Positions 10,377 to 22,063 of a DNA stretch of 64,000 nucleotides are shown here, piece after piece. Positions within the stretch are counted from its first letter, which is position 1; each line of letters begins with the position of its first letter. A model generated the notes under the pieces. The model was given only the letters and a program-made list of their open reading frames with translations, searched no databases and was not told the origin of the DNA. Origin of the DNA: Coprinellus micaceus (Eukaryota; Basidiomycota; Agaricomycetes; Agaricales; Psathyrellaceae); the NCBI GenBank assembly GCA_951394405.1, contig OX596341.1, positions 2,170,001-2,234,000 of the forward strand, read 5' to 3'. A program made the position numbers and the translations under genes.

Positions 10377-13300
10377 ATGGATGCGACAGAGCTGCTCGCC
10401 AACACTCTCTCCCCTGGTCAGTCACTACCTTTCAATACAAAATGCTTGCTTACCCTCTTCACAGACGCAAACACGCGTCAGGATGCCACCCAAAAGCTCG
10501 AGACCGCCTCCATCGAGAACTACGTACGCCGTCTCTCCCCCAGATGCTCCCAGATTTGACCCCCCACGCGTAGCCCGAGTACATGCTCATGCTCTCCTCC
10601 GTCCTCGTCAACGAAGCAACCCCCCTCCACGTCCGCAACGCAGCAGGTCTCGCCCTCAAAAACGCCCTCTCCGCCCGCGTACGTCCCCCACCCCCCAATC
10701 TAGCCCCCATTTCCTCACCCCCATCTCGATAACAGGAGGCCGCACGCCAGACAGAGTACAGCACGCGATGGCTCGCTCTCGCAGACGACGTAAAGTCCAA
10801 GATCAAGCAGGATGCCCTCATGACCCTCGGCTCCCCCAGCGCAAAGGCAGGCAACTTTGCCTCCCAGGTCGTCGCAGCAATCGCAGCCGTGGAGCTCCCA
10901 GAGGGCCACTGGAACGACCTCATCGAAATCCTTTTGGGCTTCGTCAACGGGCCCCAGAGCAGCACCAACCTCAAGGTCGCGACCCTCCAAACTATCGGTT
11001 TCATTTGCGAGGCGATCGTGAGTTCCTCCTCTACAGCCCCCTGTCCAAAAATTGGCGTGCTTAGACATATCGCCCTGCAGAAACCCGAAATTCTCAGTCT
11101 GAAAGCGAACGAGATCCTCACTGCTGTTATCCACGGCGCAAGAAAAGAAGAGCCCGCCGCAGAGGTCCAGCTTGCCGCCATTCACGCCCTTTTCAACTCG
11201 CTGGAATTCGTCAGGGAAAACTTTGAACGCGAGGTGTGTACCCCAGCCCCGTGCCACCGACGCGATAGGCTCACTCGTCGCTGTGACAGGGGGAGCGGAA
11301 TTACATCATGCAAGTCGTGTGCGAGGCTACCCAAAACTCCAATGACAGCGTCCAGGTTGGCGCCTTTGAGTGCTTGGTCCGGATTATGAGCCTGTACTAC
11401 GATAAGATGGGCCTCTACATGGAGCAGGCGCTATTTGGTGTACGTGCCCCTTTGTCGATCTGTTGGGGTTTTGATTTTTACAGCACTTTTTCCGCAGTTG
11501 ACCGTCGTGGGCATGAAGAACGCCAATGAGCGCGTGGCGCTGCAAGCAGTCGAGTTTTGGTCGACCGTCTGCGAGGAGGAGATTGAATTGGCACTCGAGG
11601 CACAGGAGGTAAGCTTATCAGTTGCTTGATTGGCGCGCTTCTTCACATCCCGCGTTCCGTAGGCCCAGGAATACGGCGAGCAGCCCGAGACCGTTTCCCG
11701 TGATTTCGCAAAGATCGCCTTGCCCGAAATCGTTCCCGTCCTACTCATGCTCCTCACCAAGCAGGAGGAAGATGCAGATGAGGACGAGTGGAATGTCTCC
11801 ATGGCCGCCGGTACTTGCTTGTCCCTCCTCGCAGGAGCCGTGCAGGACTCGATCGTCGGCCCCGTCATCCCCTTCATCGAGGGCAACATCAAGTCTGAGG
11901 ACTGGCATCACCGAGAGGCCGCTGTCATGGCCTTTGGTTCGATCCTCGAAGGCCCCGACCCCGAGGTCCTCACTCCGCTCGTCAATCAGGCCCTTCCTCT
12001 GCTTATCGACATGATGGCCGACTCCAACGTCCAGGTCAAGGACACGACTGCTTGGACTCTTGGTCGTATTTGTGACACGCTCATCAACACCATCAAGCCT
12101 GATGTGCATTTGCATCCTCTCATCCAGGCGCTTGTGACGGGTTTGCGGGACACGCCTCGTATCATCGCGAACTGCTGCTGGGCTTTGATGAACCTTGCTG
12201 AGCAGACGTCGATGGCGTACGATGAGGACAGTCCTCAGCCTACCCACCTTTCTCAGTACTACCAGCACATCATGGCTGCCCTTTTGCAAGTCACGGAGAG
12301 GTATGTTTTCGGCATACGATGTTGGGGCATGCTCTTATATATCACATACAGTCCCAGCAACGAGGCCAACTTCCGAACAGCAGCATACGAGGCCATCGTC
12401 GCCTATGTGAACGCCGCTACTCCTGACGTTATCCCTGTCATCCAGAACACCGTTGTGACTATCCTACAGCGAGTGGAGCACCTTCTCCAGATCCACAACC
12501 AGATTGTTGGCGTCGATGACCGCAACAACTGGAACGAGCTGCAGGGTAACCTTTGCAACGTTGTTACTGTAAGTGCCAGTCTGTTATACTTTCATGACCC
12601 CCTTTTTGACACCCTTTGTAGCACGTCACTCGCAAACTGGGCTCTGGCATCCAACCTCTGGGCGATCGTATCATGACCCTCATCCTGCAGCTGATCCAAT
12701 CAGCCGGAAGGACCTCCACCGTGCTCGAAGACGCCTTCCTCGCCGTCGGCGCCCTCTGCGGCGCGCTCGAGTCCAACTTCGCGCCCTACATCCCCCCCTT
12801 CCTGCCCTTCCTCTACACCGCGCTCAAAGCGCACGAAGACGCCCAGCTGTGCACCGTCGCCGTCGGCCTCATCGGCGACATCTCCCGTGCGCTTGGGGAC
12901 CAGAGTGCCCAATACGCGAGCTCGTTTATGACGGTGTTGTTGGAGAATCTGCAGAGTGAGGTGTTGAATAGGAATGTGAAGATTACGATTTTGTCGACGT
13001 TTGGGGATGTGGCGTTGGCGATTGGGCCGGCGTTTGAGCCGTACCTGCAGACGACGATGAATGTGCTGCATCAGGCGGGGTCGGTTGAGCCTAACCCTGT
13101 ACGTGATTGAGTTTTATGTCTGGGATGGCGATCTGACGTTGGTTGTTCTCTTAGCTGGACTACGATCTGGTTGACTATGTTGCACAGCTCCGTGAAGGTA
13201 TCCTGGAGGCCTACACCGGCATCGTCACCGGCTTCAAGAAGACCGAAGCTGGTACGTCCCCTCCCCTCCACCTATCCCTCCATTCTAACCTCCGCTCCAT

Positions 13301-13626
13301 AGCCAACCTCCTGGTGAACTACGTCCCCGCGATCCTCGATCTCGTGCAGCGCGGTCTCGCTGAGGACGAGCGCCTCGACTCGCTGCTGAGGCTCTCGTAC
13401 GGGCTCATCGGCGACCTCGCGGACTGTTTCCCTCAGGGCCAGATCAAGCCGATCTTGTTGCAGGATTGGCTGATTAATGAGCTGAGGGCGAAGCAGCGGA
13501 TGCCGTCGGAAACGAAGAAGACGATGCGGTGGGCGAGAGAGGTATGTGTTTTTTTGTCTTTTGAGGAGTGGGAGGGAAGAAAGCTAATGGATGTGGGTGT
13601 AGATGATCAAGATTGCGACGCAATGA
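10377..13626 (+). CDS. KAP95: Importin subunit beta-1 (karyopherin Kap95)
   Basis: Nuclear import receptor that carries importin alpha-cargo complexes through the nuclear pore and is released by Ran-GTP. Thirteen exons close in frame to 863 aa: 10377-10416, 10465-10523, 10574-10678, 10736-11017, 11081-11233, 11290-11439, 11498-11608, 11663-12300, 12352-12568, 12622-13098, 13155-13251, 13303-13541, 13603-13626. HEAT repeats run throughout. Recognisable parts include the N-terminal importin-beta segment ([18 protein letters not shown]), the acidic loop before HEAT8 ([17 protein letters not shown]) and [17 protein letters not shown]. The length equals the usual 860-870 residues. The last exon is only 24 nt (MIKIATQ). 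Nothing is missing. Confidence 0.96.
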
Positions 13627-15188
13627 GTGGACTTTTGAGCTTTCTTTTTTTGTTGTGTTCTGTTGTAGTGCTCCGTCAATGATTTCCGTATTCTATCTTC
13701 ACTTGTTCTTCCTCTCACTCCCTTGTTTCTTTCAATTCGCCTTTGGCGCCCACGACACCACCACCACCGCCGACGACACCGACGACGACATGCAACCAAA
13801 ACCCTTGGGATTTTTTTCTAGTTGTTTTTATTCATTTCCTTACCTTTTTACGATTCAGTGTCTGCTGCACCATACTAGCGGCGTCGAGCATAAAGGGCCT
13901 CTCAAGGAGGTTCCCGCTGCGCCCGGTCTCTCTATCTTTGGCTTTTGTCTCTAATTGCATGTCATAGATGACTTTTTCTTTTCCTTCTTCTTTTGTGTAG
14001 GTCTTTTTTGATTATCGAGGATGTCGTCTTTTTTGCAGCGCTGTTCTTCCAAGCTCTAGCTTTCACTTGCCATTTGTCACTTGTTCAATCTTTCTTTCAC
14101 TTGATGCTTCTTCCAACTACGCCATGTTTTTTACGTCTGAATCTTCCAGGCTTCCCTGTCCCATTGAACCAATCCAACGATTCCGATTCTTTGATCCCGC
14201 ATCCCATCCAATCCCACCACTGTGTAGCCTTTAGTCTTTAGTCTTGTCTTTTCTCGTTATCGTTCTCATACCTCCCTGATTCAGCTGCTTCTTCATGGTG
14301 TTTGTTCGATTTTTTTCAATGTTATTTCTTTTCTTTCCCCCTTCTTAGCTGCGTGCAGGCTCTGTCTGTCTGCATACTCTCTCCCAAGCTTCAAGTTTTC
14401 AAGCTTGACTCTTTCAGTCGTCATTACGTTTGCAAGTTCACCTCCTCGTCGAGCCCCTCTCAGGTCGTTCCTGCTTGTAACTTTTGGCCATCCATTTTCG
14501 AGGATCCGTCCGCTGTTGGTTGAGTAGTCCGTTTTCACCTTCCTCTGCGTTGTCTGAACTTTGCTCTGTGTGTGCGTTTTTGCCTTCTGGTAACCGTTCC
14601 TTCCTCCCTAGAACAGCCCTCTAATCCGACTGCCTTTCATTCGTCCTTTTTGTCAGTGTCCATCCATCGTCTCTCTCTTTCACTCTGCACCCTGCACCCT
14701 GCTAAACTTCATTTCATTTCACAATCATACCGGTGCCCTCCAAGCGCAAGTTCCTAATTGTATCGATCCCATACCCTCACCCTATCATGCGTTGAGTTAT
14801 GTCCCATTCTATTCAATGCCTGTTGTAATTTGTAGCTTATCATAATACCTTGTTCGTTGATGTATACCTACCTAGTACCCCCTTCGTCTACTCCTCGTTC
14901 ACCAGATGTCGGAATGAACCTATGGTTCCCGCTTCCCCTCGACATCAGAATTACCTGTGTCTCTGCTCCGGCTGGATGCCGCTTAGACTTCCTCGTGCTT
15001 TGTATGCGCAGTCGGAGGAGGATCTGTTACCGACGGATATAGCCGTTCGACTTGGTGCGTTGCCATCATGATTATATTCACTTGATTTTCGGCGCTGCCT
15101 TCCTTCATCTCGCTCTCCCACCACCGCTCGCGTCGTCTGGAACTGGACTCATCGCCACAATACCGAAGCTGATATCCCGAGCATCGTC
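13627..15188. other. 1.5 kb non-coding, strongly pyrimidine-rich on the plus strand
   Basis: The plus strand is dominated by C and T, with many TTTTC and CTTTC runs, over nearly the whole interval. Open frames in it are low-complexity by-products of this bias (Phe/Leu/Ser-rich on plus). It must hold the KAP95 3' UTR and probably a long promoter or leader for the membrane-protein gene at 15189. I see no supported exon or RNA gene. Confidence 0.6.
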
Positions 15189-16099
15189 ATGGTCGGCCAG
15201 CTACCATGGTGTCCTAGCTCCATCATCTTGGCTGTGGCGCTCGTTCTGAGCTTCTTGGTGACCGTGTCGTTGCCTACCATCCCGTTCATGGACGCCGTAC
15301 GGGTGTCCTCGAAGGAAGGTTTCTCCGTCCCCAGGGATATAAACACAACTGAGGTTTTGGCCGAGATTCGGGTGAGTTGCTTTGTTGACTGTTCGAGAAA
15401 GTAGATGTTAATAGAGTGGTATGATTAGTATGGGATTTGGTAAAGAAGGACACAGTATTCTGCGCATGCGGCATGCTGAATTTGTCTTTGCAGGAGTCTC
15501 TGCTCGTGGGACCTCGATGGCGTGAAAGCCTGTCACTCGGAATTTTCAAGTAAGGCGTATTTGTTGAGCTTTGATGAGGGTGTCTCCTCTGACACATTCT
15601 TAGGCGAAATGCCGTTCTCCATGAAGGCGTCCAGCCCACTGGGTGCGTCTTCGAGGACGTTACAGCGACAGTTCAGCCAACTAACCCCATTTCTCAGCGA
15701 CTGCTTCCATCCTCGGTGCCCTGGCCGCGTCGCTTTCCACTCAACCCAGGGTTAGTAACCACGCCGCTCTGGCTTGCGCCGCCTCCACCGCCCTCGTTTT
15801 GGTTTCGTTCTTCTACGTCCAAGTATGGTTTTACTCGGCGATCAGGGACCTCTTCAGTCGTGGCTTCCATGGCTATCCGCAGGACCCCTCCCTCGTCCAT
15901 GCTGGTTTAGGTATGTGCCAAATATATATCTCGCGTTGGCGGTGGCGAGTTGTTAATGTCCGCTTCGTACGGTATAGGTCTCTGGACGGGCTTCGTGGTC
16001 TTGATCCTGATGAGTGTTGTGTCGACCCTTTCCTGCATTAAGCGGAGGAGGAGAGGGTTGGCCGCGGAGGTTGGTTACTCCATGGGTTCCGAGTCTTAG
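15189..16099 (+). CDS. Claudin-like four-helix membrane protein (SUR7/PalI type), copy 1
   Basis: Predicted plasma-membrane protein of unknown function. Exon 1 (ATG 15189 to 15371) encodes a first hydrophobic segment (SIILAVALVLSFLVTVSLP) and PFMDAVRVSSK. A later exon gives CSWDLDGVKAC, the paired-cysteine loop expected in SUR7/PalI/claudin-type proteins. Then come EMPFSMKASSPLG, a second and third helix region (ATASILGALAASLS; ALACAASTALVLVSFFYVQV), and a fourth helix with a basic tail (FVVLILMSVVSTLSCIKRRR) ending in GYSMGSES at 16099. Introns 2-4 splice in frame. The first intron does not: donor CGG|GTGAGT is phase 0, but the Cys exon after TTTGCAG needs phase 2. The true junction may be missed, or this copy may carry a small indel. 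Tandem with 16462-17334. Confidence 0.6.
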
Positions 16100-16461
16100 C
16101 CCGAAGAAAGTGATATGTTGGGGCAAGCGCCGGGCTGCTCGCCGTTTCTAACACGAACACCCGAAGTACGACTCAGAATCGAGCCACTACCGTACTCAGC
16201 CGAAAGTAAACCGCATTCTGCCCATCTAGACTCTCCCTGGTCGGTGGTGTTACTCAGTAGTTCCATCCAAGGTGCATACCCTATATATGCGCACCACCGT
16301 GCATCACATCTTCGGCGCTCGAGTGGGTTGACTACCTTTGGTTGTTTCGCGCCCATGATAGATATCCCTGCTGAACATCAAGTACGCTGTCTATCATTCT
16401 CCTTTCCTTGCATCCCTTCGCCGAGTGTCGCCCCTCATTCGCATTCCCGATATCAACGACG

Positions 16462-17334
16462 ATGAACGCGATGGACGACCGGCTGCTTCGATACTCCAAC
16501 GGACTGCTCTTGACTATTGCCCTCTTTCCGAGCCTTCTGATCTACCTGTCGTTCCCTTCGGTTTCATGGATGGACATCGTACGGGTGGCTTCTAAAAACG
16601 CCAAGGATGGTGGGGTTATACCCTCAAAGCAATGAGAGTGAGTACTTATTTTTGAACAAGGGTCCGCTTCGAACTATTCTAACACGACGCCACTCAAGTT
16701 TGGCATAGGGTATTCCACGTCGTGAGCCTGATCTAGAAGTCCCAACCTTTTATTGGACCTGCAGGATGGAATGTCACGGAATGTCACTGGTTTCCCAATG
16801 GTGTCGGGATGTGCAACGATATTTGTAAGGTTTTGCTATTTATTGTAATTCTGATTCTGTTGACCACTACCCCTTCAGACGAGCTGCTACCCTTCTTCGG
16901 AACGTCAGCAGACCCTCTGGGTACGTGCTTAGAACCCTTCGGATCTGGTGATTACACATATTTGAAGCCAAGGCCCGGCTAATGTTTTGAACACTGGCGG
17001 CCTTCTCCATCTTATGCGCGCTAGCTGCCTCATTTCCCTCTCGCCTTGCCCTTGTCAGCTTCACCCCTTGGATTCGCGGATTTTCCGCTTCGGCAGTAGC
17101 CGTTTCCTTCTCCGTAAACATCTCCCTGTATTCCCTCATTGTCGGGTCATTTTCCGGAAATGAGGTCAGCCGGAGCTTCCGAACGACCCCTCGCTTGTCT
17201 CCACGGGTCCTGGTGAGTCCTGAAAGCCGAGCTACTTAGGCCGCGACGCCAAGCCCTGACGATTGTATTCTGCAGGGTTTCGGGTTTCCTTCGCGACCTT
17301 CGTACTTGTTAGCTTTGTCTTCGTCCTGTCTTGA
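16462..17334 (+). pseudogene. Claudin-like membrane protein, copy 2, probably decaying
   Basis: Tandem relative of the preceding gene. Exon 1 from ATG 16462 encodes SNGLLLTIALFPSLLIYLSF and SWMDIVRVASK, matching copy 1 position by position. Using donor 16610 (GTGGGG) and acceptor before 16765 yields WNVTECHWFPNGVGMC, aligning with the copy 1 cysteine loop (C-x-W-x2-[DN]-G-V-x2-C). The exon at 16879-16920 gives LLPFFGTSADPLG. The following helix block (AAFSILCALAASF ... SFSVNISLYSLIVGSFS) is present from about 16990, but an in-frame TGA stands just before it and the expected acceptor reads TTGAAC with no AG. The last exon GFRVSFATFVLVSFVFVLS ends at 17334. I infer loss of one splice acceptor. 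An in-frame stop at 16633 also forbids reading exon 1 through to the better GTGAGT donor. Confidence 0.55.
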
Positions 17335-18025
17335 ATTAAGCGCCGCCGTCACAGGTTGGCCGCGGCGTATCGAACGCTTCCAGCGGAGCTGGAAGGGTAA
17401 ATGTGCATGAGTCTCTTGATTTTTGGGGGAGATTCCAACATCAATAGCACCTCCCCTCGGTGTGTACTTTTTAGCCTTCAGTACGGAGCTCGGACCACAG
17501 TATGCACGTGCCTCTCGCCGATCGTGCGGAGGGCGCATATGGTAGGTACGCTACCTAGTTGGGAAACGGTGCCTGGCGCGGATGTGCACGAAGCATGCGA
17601 CTCGGCTCTTTTCTGTTGAATTCCAGATCTCTTTGTTCCTTGAATTTTAGCTATAACCACTTGGGCCCGTTATCCATTTGATTTGGGCAAAGTAAATATC
17701 TGACGTACGGCGTAACGATCGCCTGGGAGCTGCAAGTCCCAGCTGTGCTTTCCGGCGCCAAGGATTGCGATCGACCCGCTTGCACAGGCAGCACAGCCAT
17801 CCAAGTGATAAGCGCCCGTTCGCTTGTCGCCAAGGGGGAACCAGGTCGGGTCGGCTTTGCCACCCCCTAACAGCAATTTGGGGCGTTAAAGAGAGCCCGG
17901 CCCCGAGTCGCGATGAAAACTTTGTCCCTTATACCACCCACTTACAACCTCGTGGATTGGGACGATTCCCGACCACACAGGGATCTTCACTTCTTTTACC
18001 CAACAACACAACATATCCACCTACG
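17335..18025. other. Intergenic, no gene seen
   Basis: About 690 bp between the membrane-protein pair and the small PPxY protein. It contains one GGGCGCTT octamer (minus orientation, 17810-17817). No exon structure is supported. Confidence 0.5.
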
Positions 18026-18433
18026 ATGGATATCTTCGGCAGAGCTTTGAACTCAGTGAAGCAGAGCGTCACCCATGTGACTGATTCCATCCGCCAGTTG
18101 CTCCACGGTCAAAACAACAGCGCCCACGTCAATGAAGTACAAGGATCCGTCACTCACGGGCACACGACCAACAATGACTGGATCCCACTCACCCCCATCC
18201 CTCCTTTCCCACCTTCATACAACGATGTTCCTACTCTTCAGCGGCCTGCCACAAGCTATAGCTCAATCTATAGTAGATTCTATGCCGTTGCAGGTTCGGC
18301 ATTGAGTCTTCCAGACATGGGTCCACCTGCATACATCTCGCATGACACCCTTCCAACGTATTCGAGGAGCGTAGGGGAGCCACCGAGGGGGAGTTATGCG
18401 AGACAGACTTGGCGAGGAATTAGTACGTACTAG
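18026..18433 (+). CDS. Small uncharacterised protein with PPxY-type motifs
   Basis: Single-exon frame of 135 aa starting MDIFGRALNSVKQSVTHVTD and ending WRGISTY. I do not recognise a family. The N-terminal 30 residues could form an amphipathic helix. The C-terminal half contains PPSYNDVP, PPAYISHD and LPTYSRS, a cluster of Pro-x-Tyr motifs of the kind bound by WW domains of Nedd4/Rsp5 ubiquitin ligases. There is no signal peptide or membrane segment. The ATG follows a CA-rich leader (about 17990-18020) typical of an expressed fungal gene. A purely chance frame of this length is possible but the motif cluster argues against it. Confidence 0.55.
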   Translation: MDIFGRALNSVKQSVTHVTDSIRQLLHGQNNSAHVNEVQGSVTHGHTTNNDWIPLTPIPPFPPSYNDVPTLQRPATSYSSIYSRFYAVAGSALSLPDMGPPAYISHDTLPTYSRSVGEPPRGSYARQTWRGISTY

Positions 18434-21400
18434 TTTAAAAATCCCTAGGCCCTACTGTGCTGACTTCCGGCGTCAAAATCAGCGGGACGCATCACACAGC
18501 CGAGGCTCTTTGGCCCACTCCCTGCACCTCGTTTCACCCTCGCCATCCCTCCGAGGTCTCATTCAGCCGGGCCCGCAGCCCCTGCGCCTTCATCTGTTGT
18601 CATTCAATATGCGGTTCCACGTTCTGGACGTTTGGGAGCTCTTCCTGCAAGGTGGAAATTAGCTTGGGTCGTGGGGGGCGGGGTCGTGCTCACCGGGCTT
18701 GGCGTTGTATTTTGGATTGCGGAACAGAGCTGGGAGAAGAAAAAAGGGGCTCTGAAATAATAAGTTAAATAGTAAGTGATATATATCTATGAACGGGCAA
18801 CACACGTTTACACTGCCTTAGTTTGCCACAGGATGGGTCTCCGCCGCGCACCGGGATGGGTGTGCTCGCAGCGTTTCATTCATTCATCCTCGTCTGGTTC
18901 CTTCCCCTCTCGGTGCATACTCCTTGATTGGAGCCTTAATGTAGACTATAGCACACTTAGAGCGCATCGTTGTTACCCCACACGTACCTAGTCATCTACT
19001 TCATTCTCCTGTTTTGTTTTCAATTAATCATCATTTATTAGCCTTGTATCCGAACAGCAATGACCCACCCACATGTTTGTGCCACGTATAAGCCACGCAC
19101 CATCCCTTGCGACAAGCCAATGAACCAGCTCAAGCGGGCGAGCCAGTGCATTCCTGTGCGGTGGCGCAAGGCTGTGTGCTACACAGGCGCGCCGGATCTT
19201 GTCTGCCGGCGCTTATGGCGGCTGCGGGCGTCAAGAAGTTTAAACTCCGCCTGCGGCAGGCGACATCGCCACCTGTTTTGCACGCGTCATGCCTCACCGA
19301 AGCAGCATGCAACTGGCTTTAACCTTCAATACGCGGTCCACGGCGCACTCAATCGTCTGGTCACCCGAATCTGGACCCCACAAAACCCGAGGCAATCTAG
19401 GCCGGTCCAGAAACCGTGTGCTTGGATACTGGCCTCTGAAACCGAGAAGTGAGTCATTGTTCGACTTGAAACCCAGCGACATCGAGGTCTGCTCATGGCC
19501 ACCAGCGTGTCGCTCATAACAGACCAGAGCCTCTGAAGGGAATTGCGGCCCACAAACAAACCTCGAAGGCCGGGAAACCCATCTTCGTAGTTGGTGCAGG
19601 TGTTTGAACGGGAGCCGAAGGATTATGCAAACGATGTACAGCCAAGGTCCTCTCTGGCGTTGTTCCAGCCCTTCGTCTGGTACCGCAACGAGGATAAATC
19701 CGCCCAGGGAAGGTGTGGATGCACCGTCCAGCGGGTGGCGCTAAACCGACCTTGCGTCAGACATGAGCAGCGGGGCTGGGGCGAGGTAGTGGGAGCATTC
19801 ACCCTGTTCACGCCCCCCAAGCGAAAGGTGCAGCTCAGCGGATTCACCCCACCGCCAAGGCGTCGAAGAACAGTCCCACTGTCAGGCAGGACGGTGAGTA
19901 GCGCTCTCTCATATCGTTCATGAAGTTTGACTTAAGCTTACCTCCGTTGCGGAGCGAATAGATCTGCACGCTTGTCGTCAGTATTCACCCAGTCTGCCTT
20001 GGAGCCTGGCGATGCTCGCATCCCTATTCATGACACGCCATGAGAGTCGTTGTTATGCTCTAAACTTCAAATTTTCAGGGAGAACACACACCGCTCGCGG
20101 CCATCGGGCAGGGTGAGGATATTTGTCAACATAAATGCTGAAATACGGGGCTAACGTCAACTCTCCGGTTCTGGAGCTTGGGGGCACAGCGCGGCGCTTA
20201 AGGTCCATATAGACATCGTCATTCATGAAATAGTCACTTCATGTGCGATCGTCTTAGGCCTTGTTCAACACCCTCGGCCCTCCTTATCCTTTGGCCGAGA
20301 ATCGCGGGGTTTAAAAGGCTGCGCACTTTGAAGTCCCATTGTCCACCGGAGGGTGGCCTACTTCGAGGTCATTTGGCTATTATGAGGGAAAACGTGCTCT
20401 CAAGAAGCCCACAAGCCTTCAAACCCTCTCTTTTCAATGCCCCCGGGTCACACTCAGCAGGACGAAGGAGATCGATAATCGCCCAGCCTGTCATTAAAGT
20501 TTAGAGCGGTGAGTAAGAGCGTTCCAAAACCTTGCAGATTGTCCCCACGATGACTGCCCGAAGCTGCGGTTTGGGAGACGACCAGGTCTCTAACGTCTCA
20601 AGTTTGTGATCGCCGTCGACTAATTCGTTCTGCTAATCGCCTCGTCTTCGCTCTCCCGTTCTCAAACTCAGGGTGATTCCGATACCGATGGAACGCACAC
20701 AATCTTCAGGGAACAAAAGTAGCTTGCTATCTGGTAAGTCTATGGAGCATTCAGGCCCCCGGACGGACCTGACAGGGTCTTGCATTTAGCGCATTTCGGA
20801 CTAGGGTGTATTATAGACTCCATCGGAGGGCTTGGCTGTAAGACCCACATACAGTCAGGCTGTCCAGTGGCACCCTATATCACGAAAGCGGCGTCCGCTC
20901 GATGGTAGTTCAGCAGGTATTCCGTCAGCTCTCGTCAGCGGGGGCGTGGTGACATACATGTTCGGTACTGAAATAAACCAGGACGCTACAGCGGACTTGT
21001 TACTTGTTGCGCCTTGATGCTGGGAGTTCCGGGGTCGGATATCTGTTCGGACCAATTAACCTGGCTATCAAGATTCACCTCGACCTCGCGAGCGGTCGCC
21101 ATGTCATCTCGGAAAATCATGTGTATCGTTGCACATTGGACCGCTTTGATCTCCATGGGCAGCCGTGGTGGTGGGAGGCGTGGCTTGGAATGCTCGCCAA
21201 AGGCTCCCAGGTAGAGGACGAAGGAGAATACCCGGCCACACTGTACACGTTGGGCATACCGCCGCAATACACTGCATACGGGGAGCTCCGACGTCGGGCC
21301 GATGCCGCGCTTGGCTAATTGCCTCTGGTAAAGAACACTCCCGAGGGGCGTGTCATGGGCGTGCAGCTGGACGGCACCATCGAAAACGTAAACTGCTGGC

Positions 21401-22063
21401 TTACCCTTGAAGGCAGTGACAATCCCTTCATATCCACGGATCATAACGCGCCTCTTCGAGTCATACGATGCTGCATGGTCACACTGGCATTTGTTTTACT
21501 TTGGTGGGTGCTGGAGGAAGGACTGTGGATCGGCCCTGAATGGGGCTACGAAAAGGTTAGCTACGATTCCTGCCAAGGAGTGGTCGTTGATATCGAGGGT
21601 AGTGATGGTTTCAGAGGAGGGTCGAAATGACTGGTCGACGAGACTCGCGTTCCGTTCCTCTTTCCTGTCGCGGTTGCTTGGCGAGTAGAGATGGAGGCAA
21701 TTCCCGCCACGTGGGAATGACGCATCTGGGGCCGTAATCTGGGCGAGCGTAAAACCCCCCTTGGGCAAACGAGGCCGCTAACATACATATTCGTAATTGG
21801 CGATTCAAGATTCGCATCGTGTTGCGACCCCGAAATTGACACGGCCACTTTGGGTTTGGCCACTCTTCCCAGATTATTCGATTCCCGAATTTATAAGTGG
21901 GCCCGTCCCGTCTTATAAGAGCGGAATCGATTCTGCTTTGTTTCCCCCAACCGGTGTTCCTCACATCCCGCGCACTCTCCTCCGCTTCCCCCTCTCTCCG
22001 GCCGACGCGTCGCTCCGCTCCCAATCGACCACCTCATCCTTCTATCCGCGTCTTTCTCTCAAA
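18434..22063. other. 3.6 kb gene-poor region
   Basis: Open frames here are short, overlap one another on both strands and match nothing I recognise. The longest, on the minus strand at 20986-21444, has no family motif. There are no terminal repeats, transposase or reverse-transcriptase signatures. It may be old degraded mobile DNA or regulatory sequence. The right end holds the promoter of the gene at 22064. Confidence 0.5.
21890..21897 (+). promoter_or_regulatory. TATA-like element of the Cys/His-rich small protein gene
   Basis: TTTATAAG lies about 165 bp before the start codon at 22064, and a second CTTATAAG stands near 21910. Either could place transcription start shortly upstream of the CT-rich leader at 21965-22060. 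Assigned by position and consensus only. Confidence 0.35.

Noticed and set aside
10459..11181. 240-codon minus-strand frame, plus others over 10715-12289
   Set aside because: Shadows of KAP95 exons, which are fully accounted for on the plus strand.
16462..16635. 57-residue secreted or membrane micro-protein ending at the TGA at 16633
   Set aside because: Homology with copy 1 continues in later exons, so this is exon 1 of a longer gene rather than a complete small protein.
18434..22063. Transposon remnant
   Set aside because: No terminal repeats, integrase, transposase or reverse-transcriptase motif could be seen; left as unannotated gene-poor DNA.
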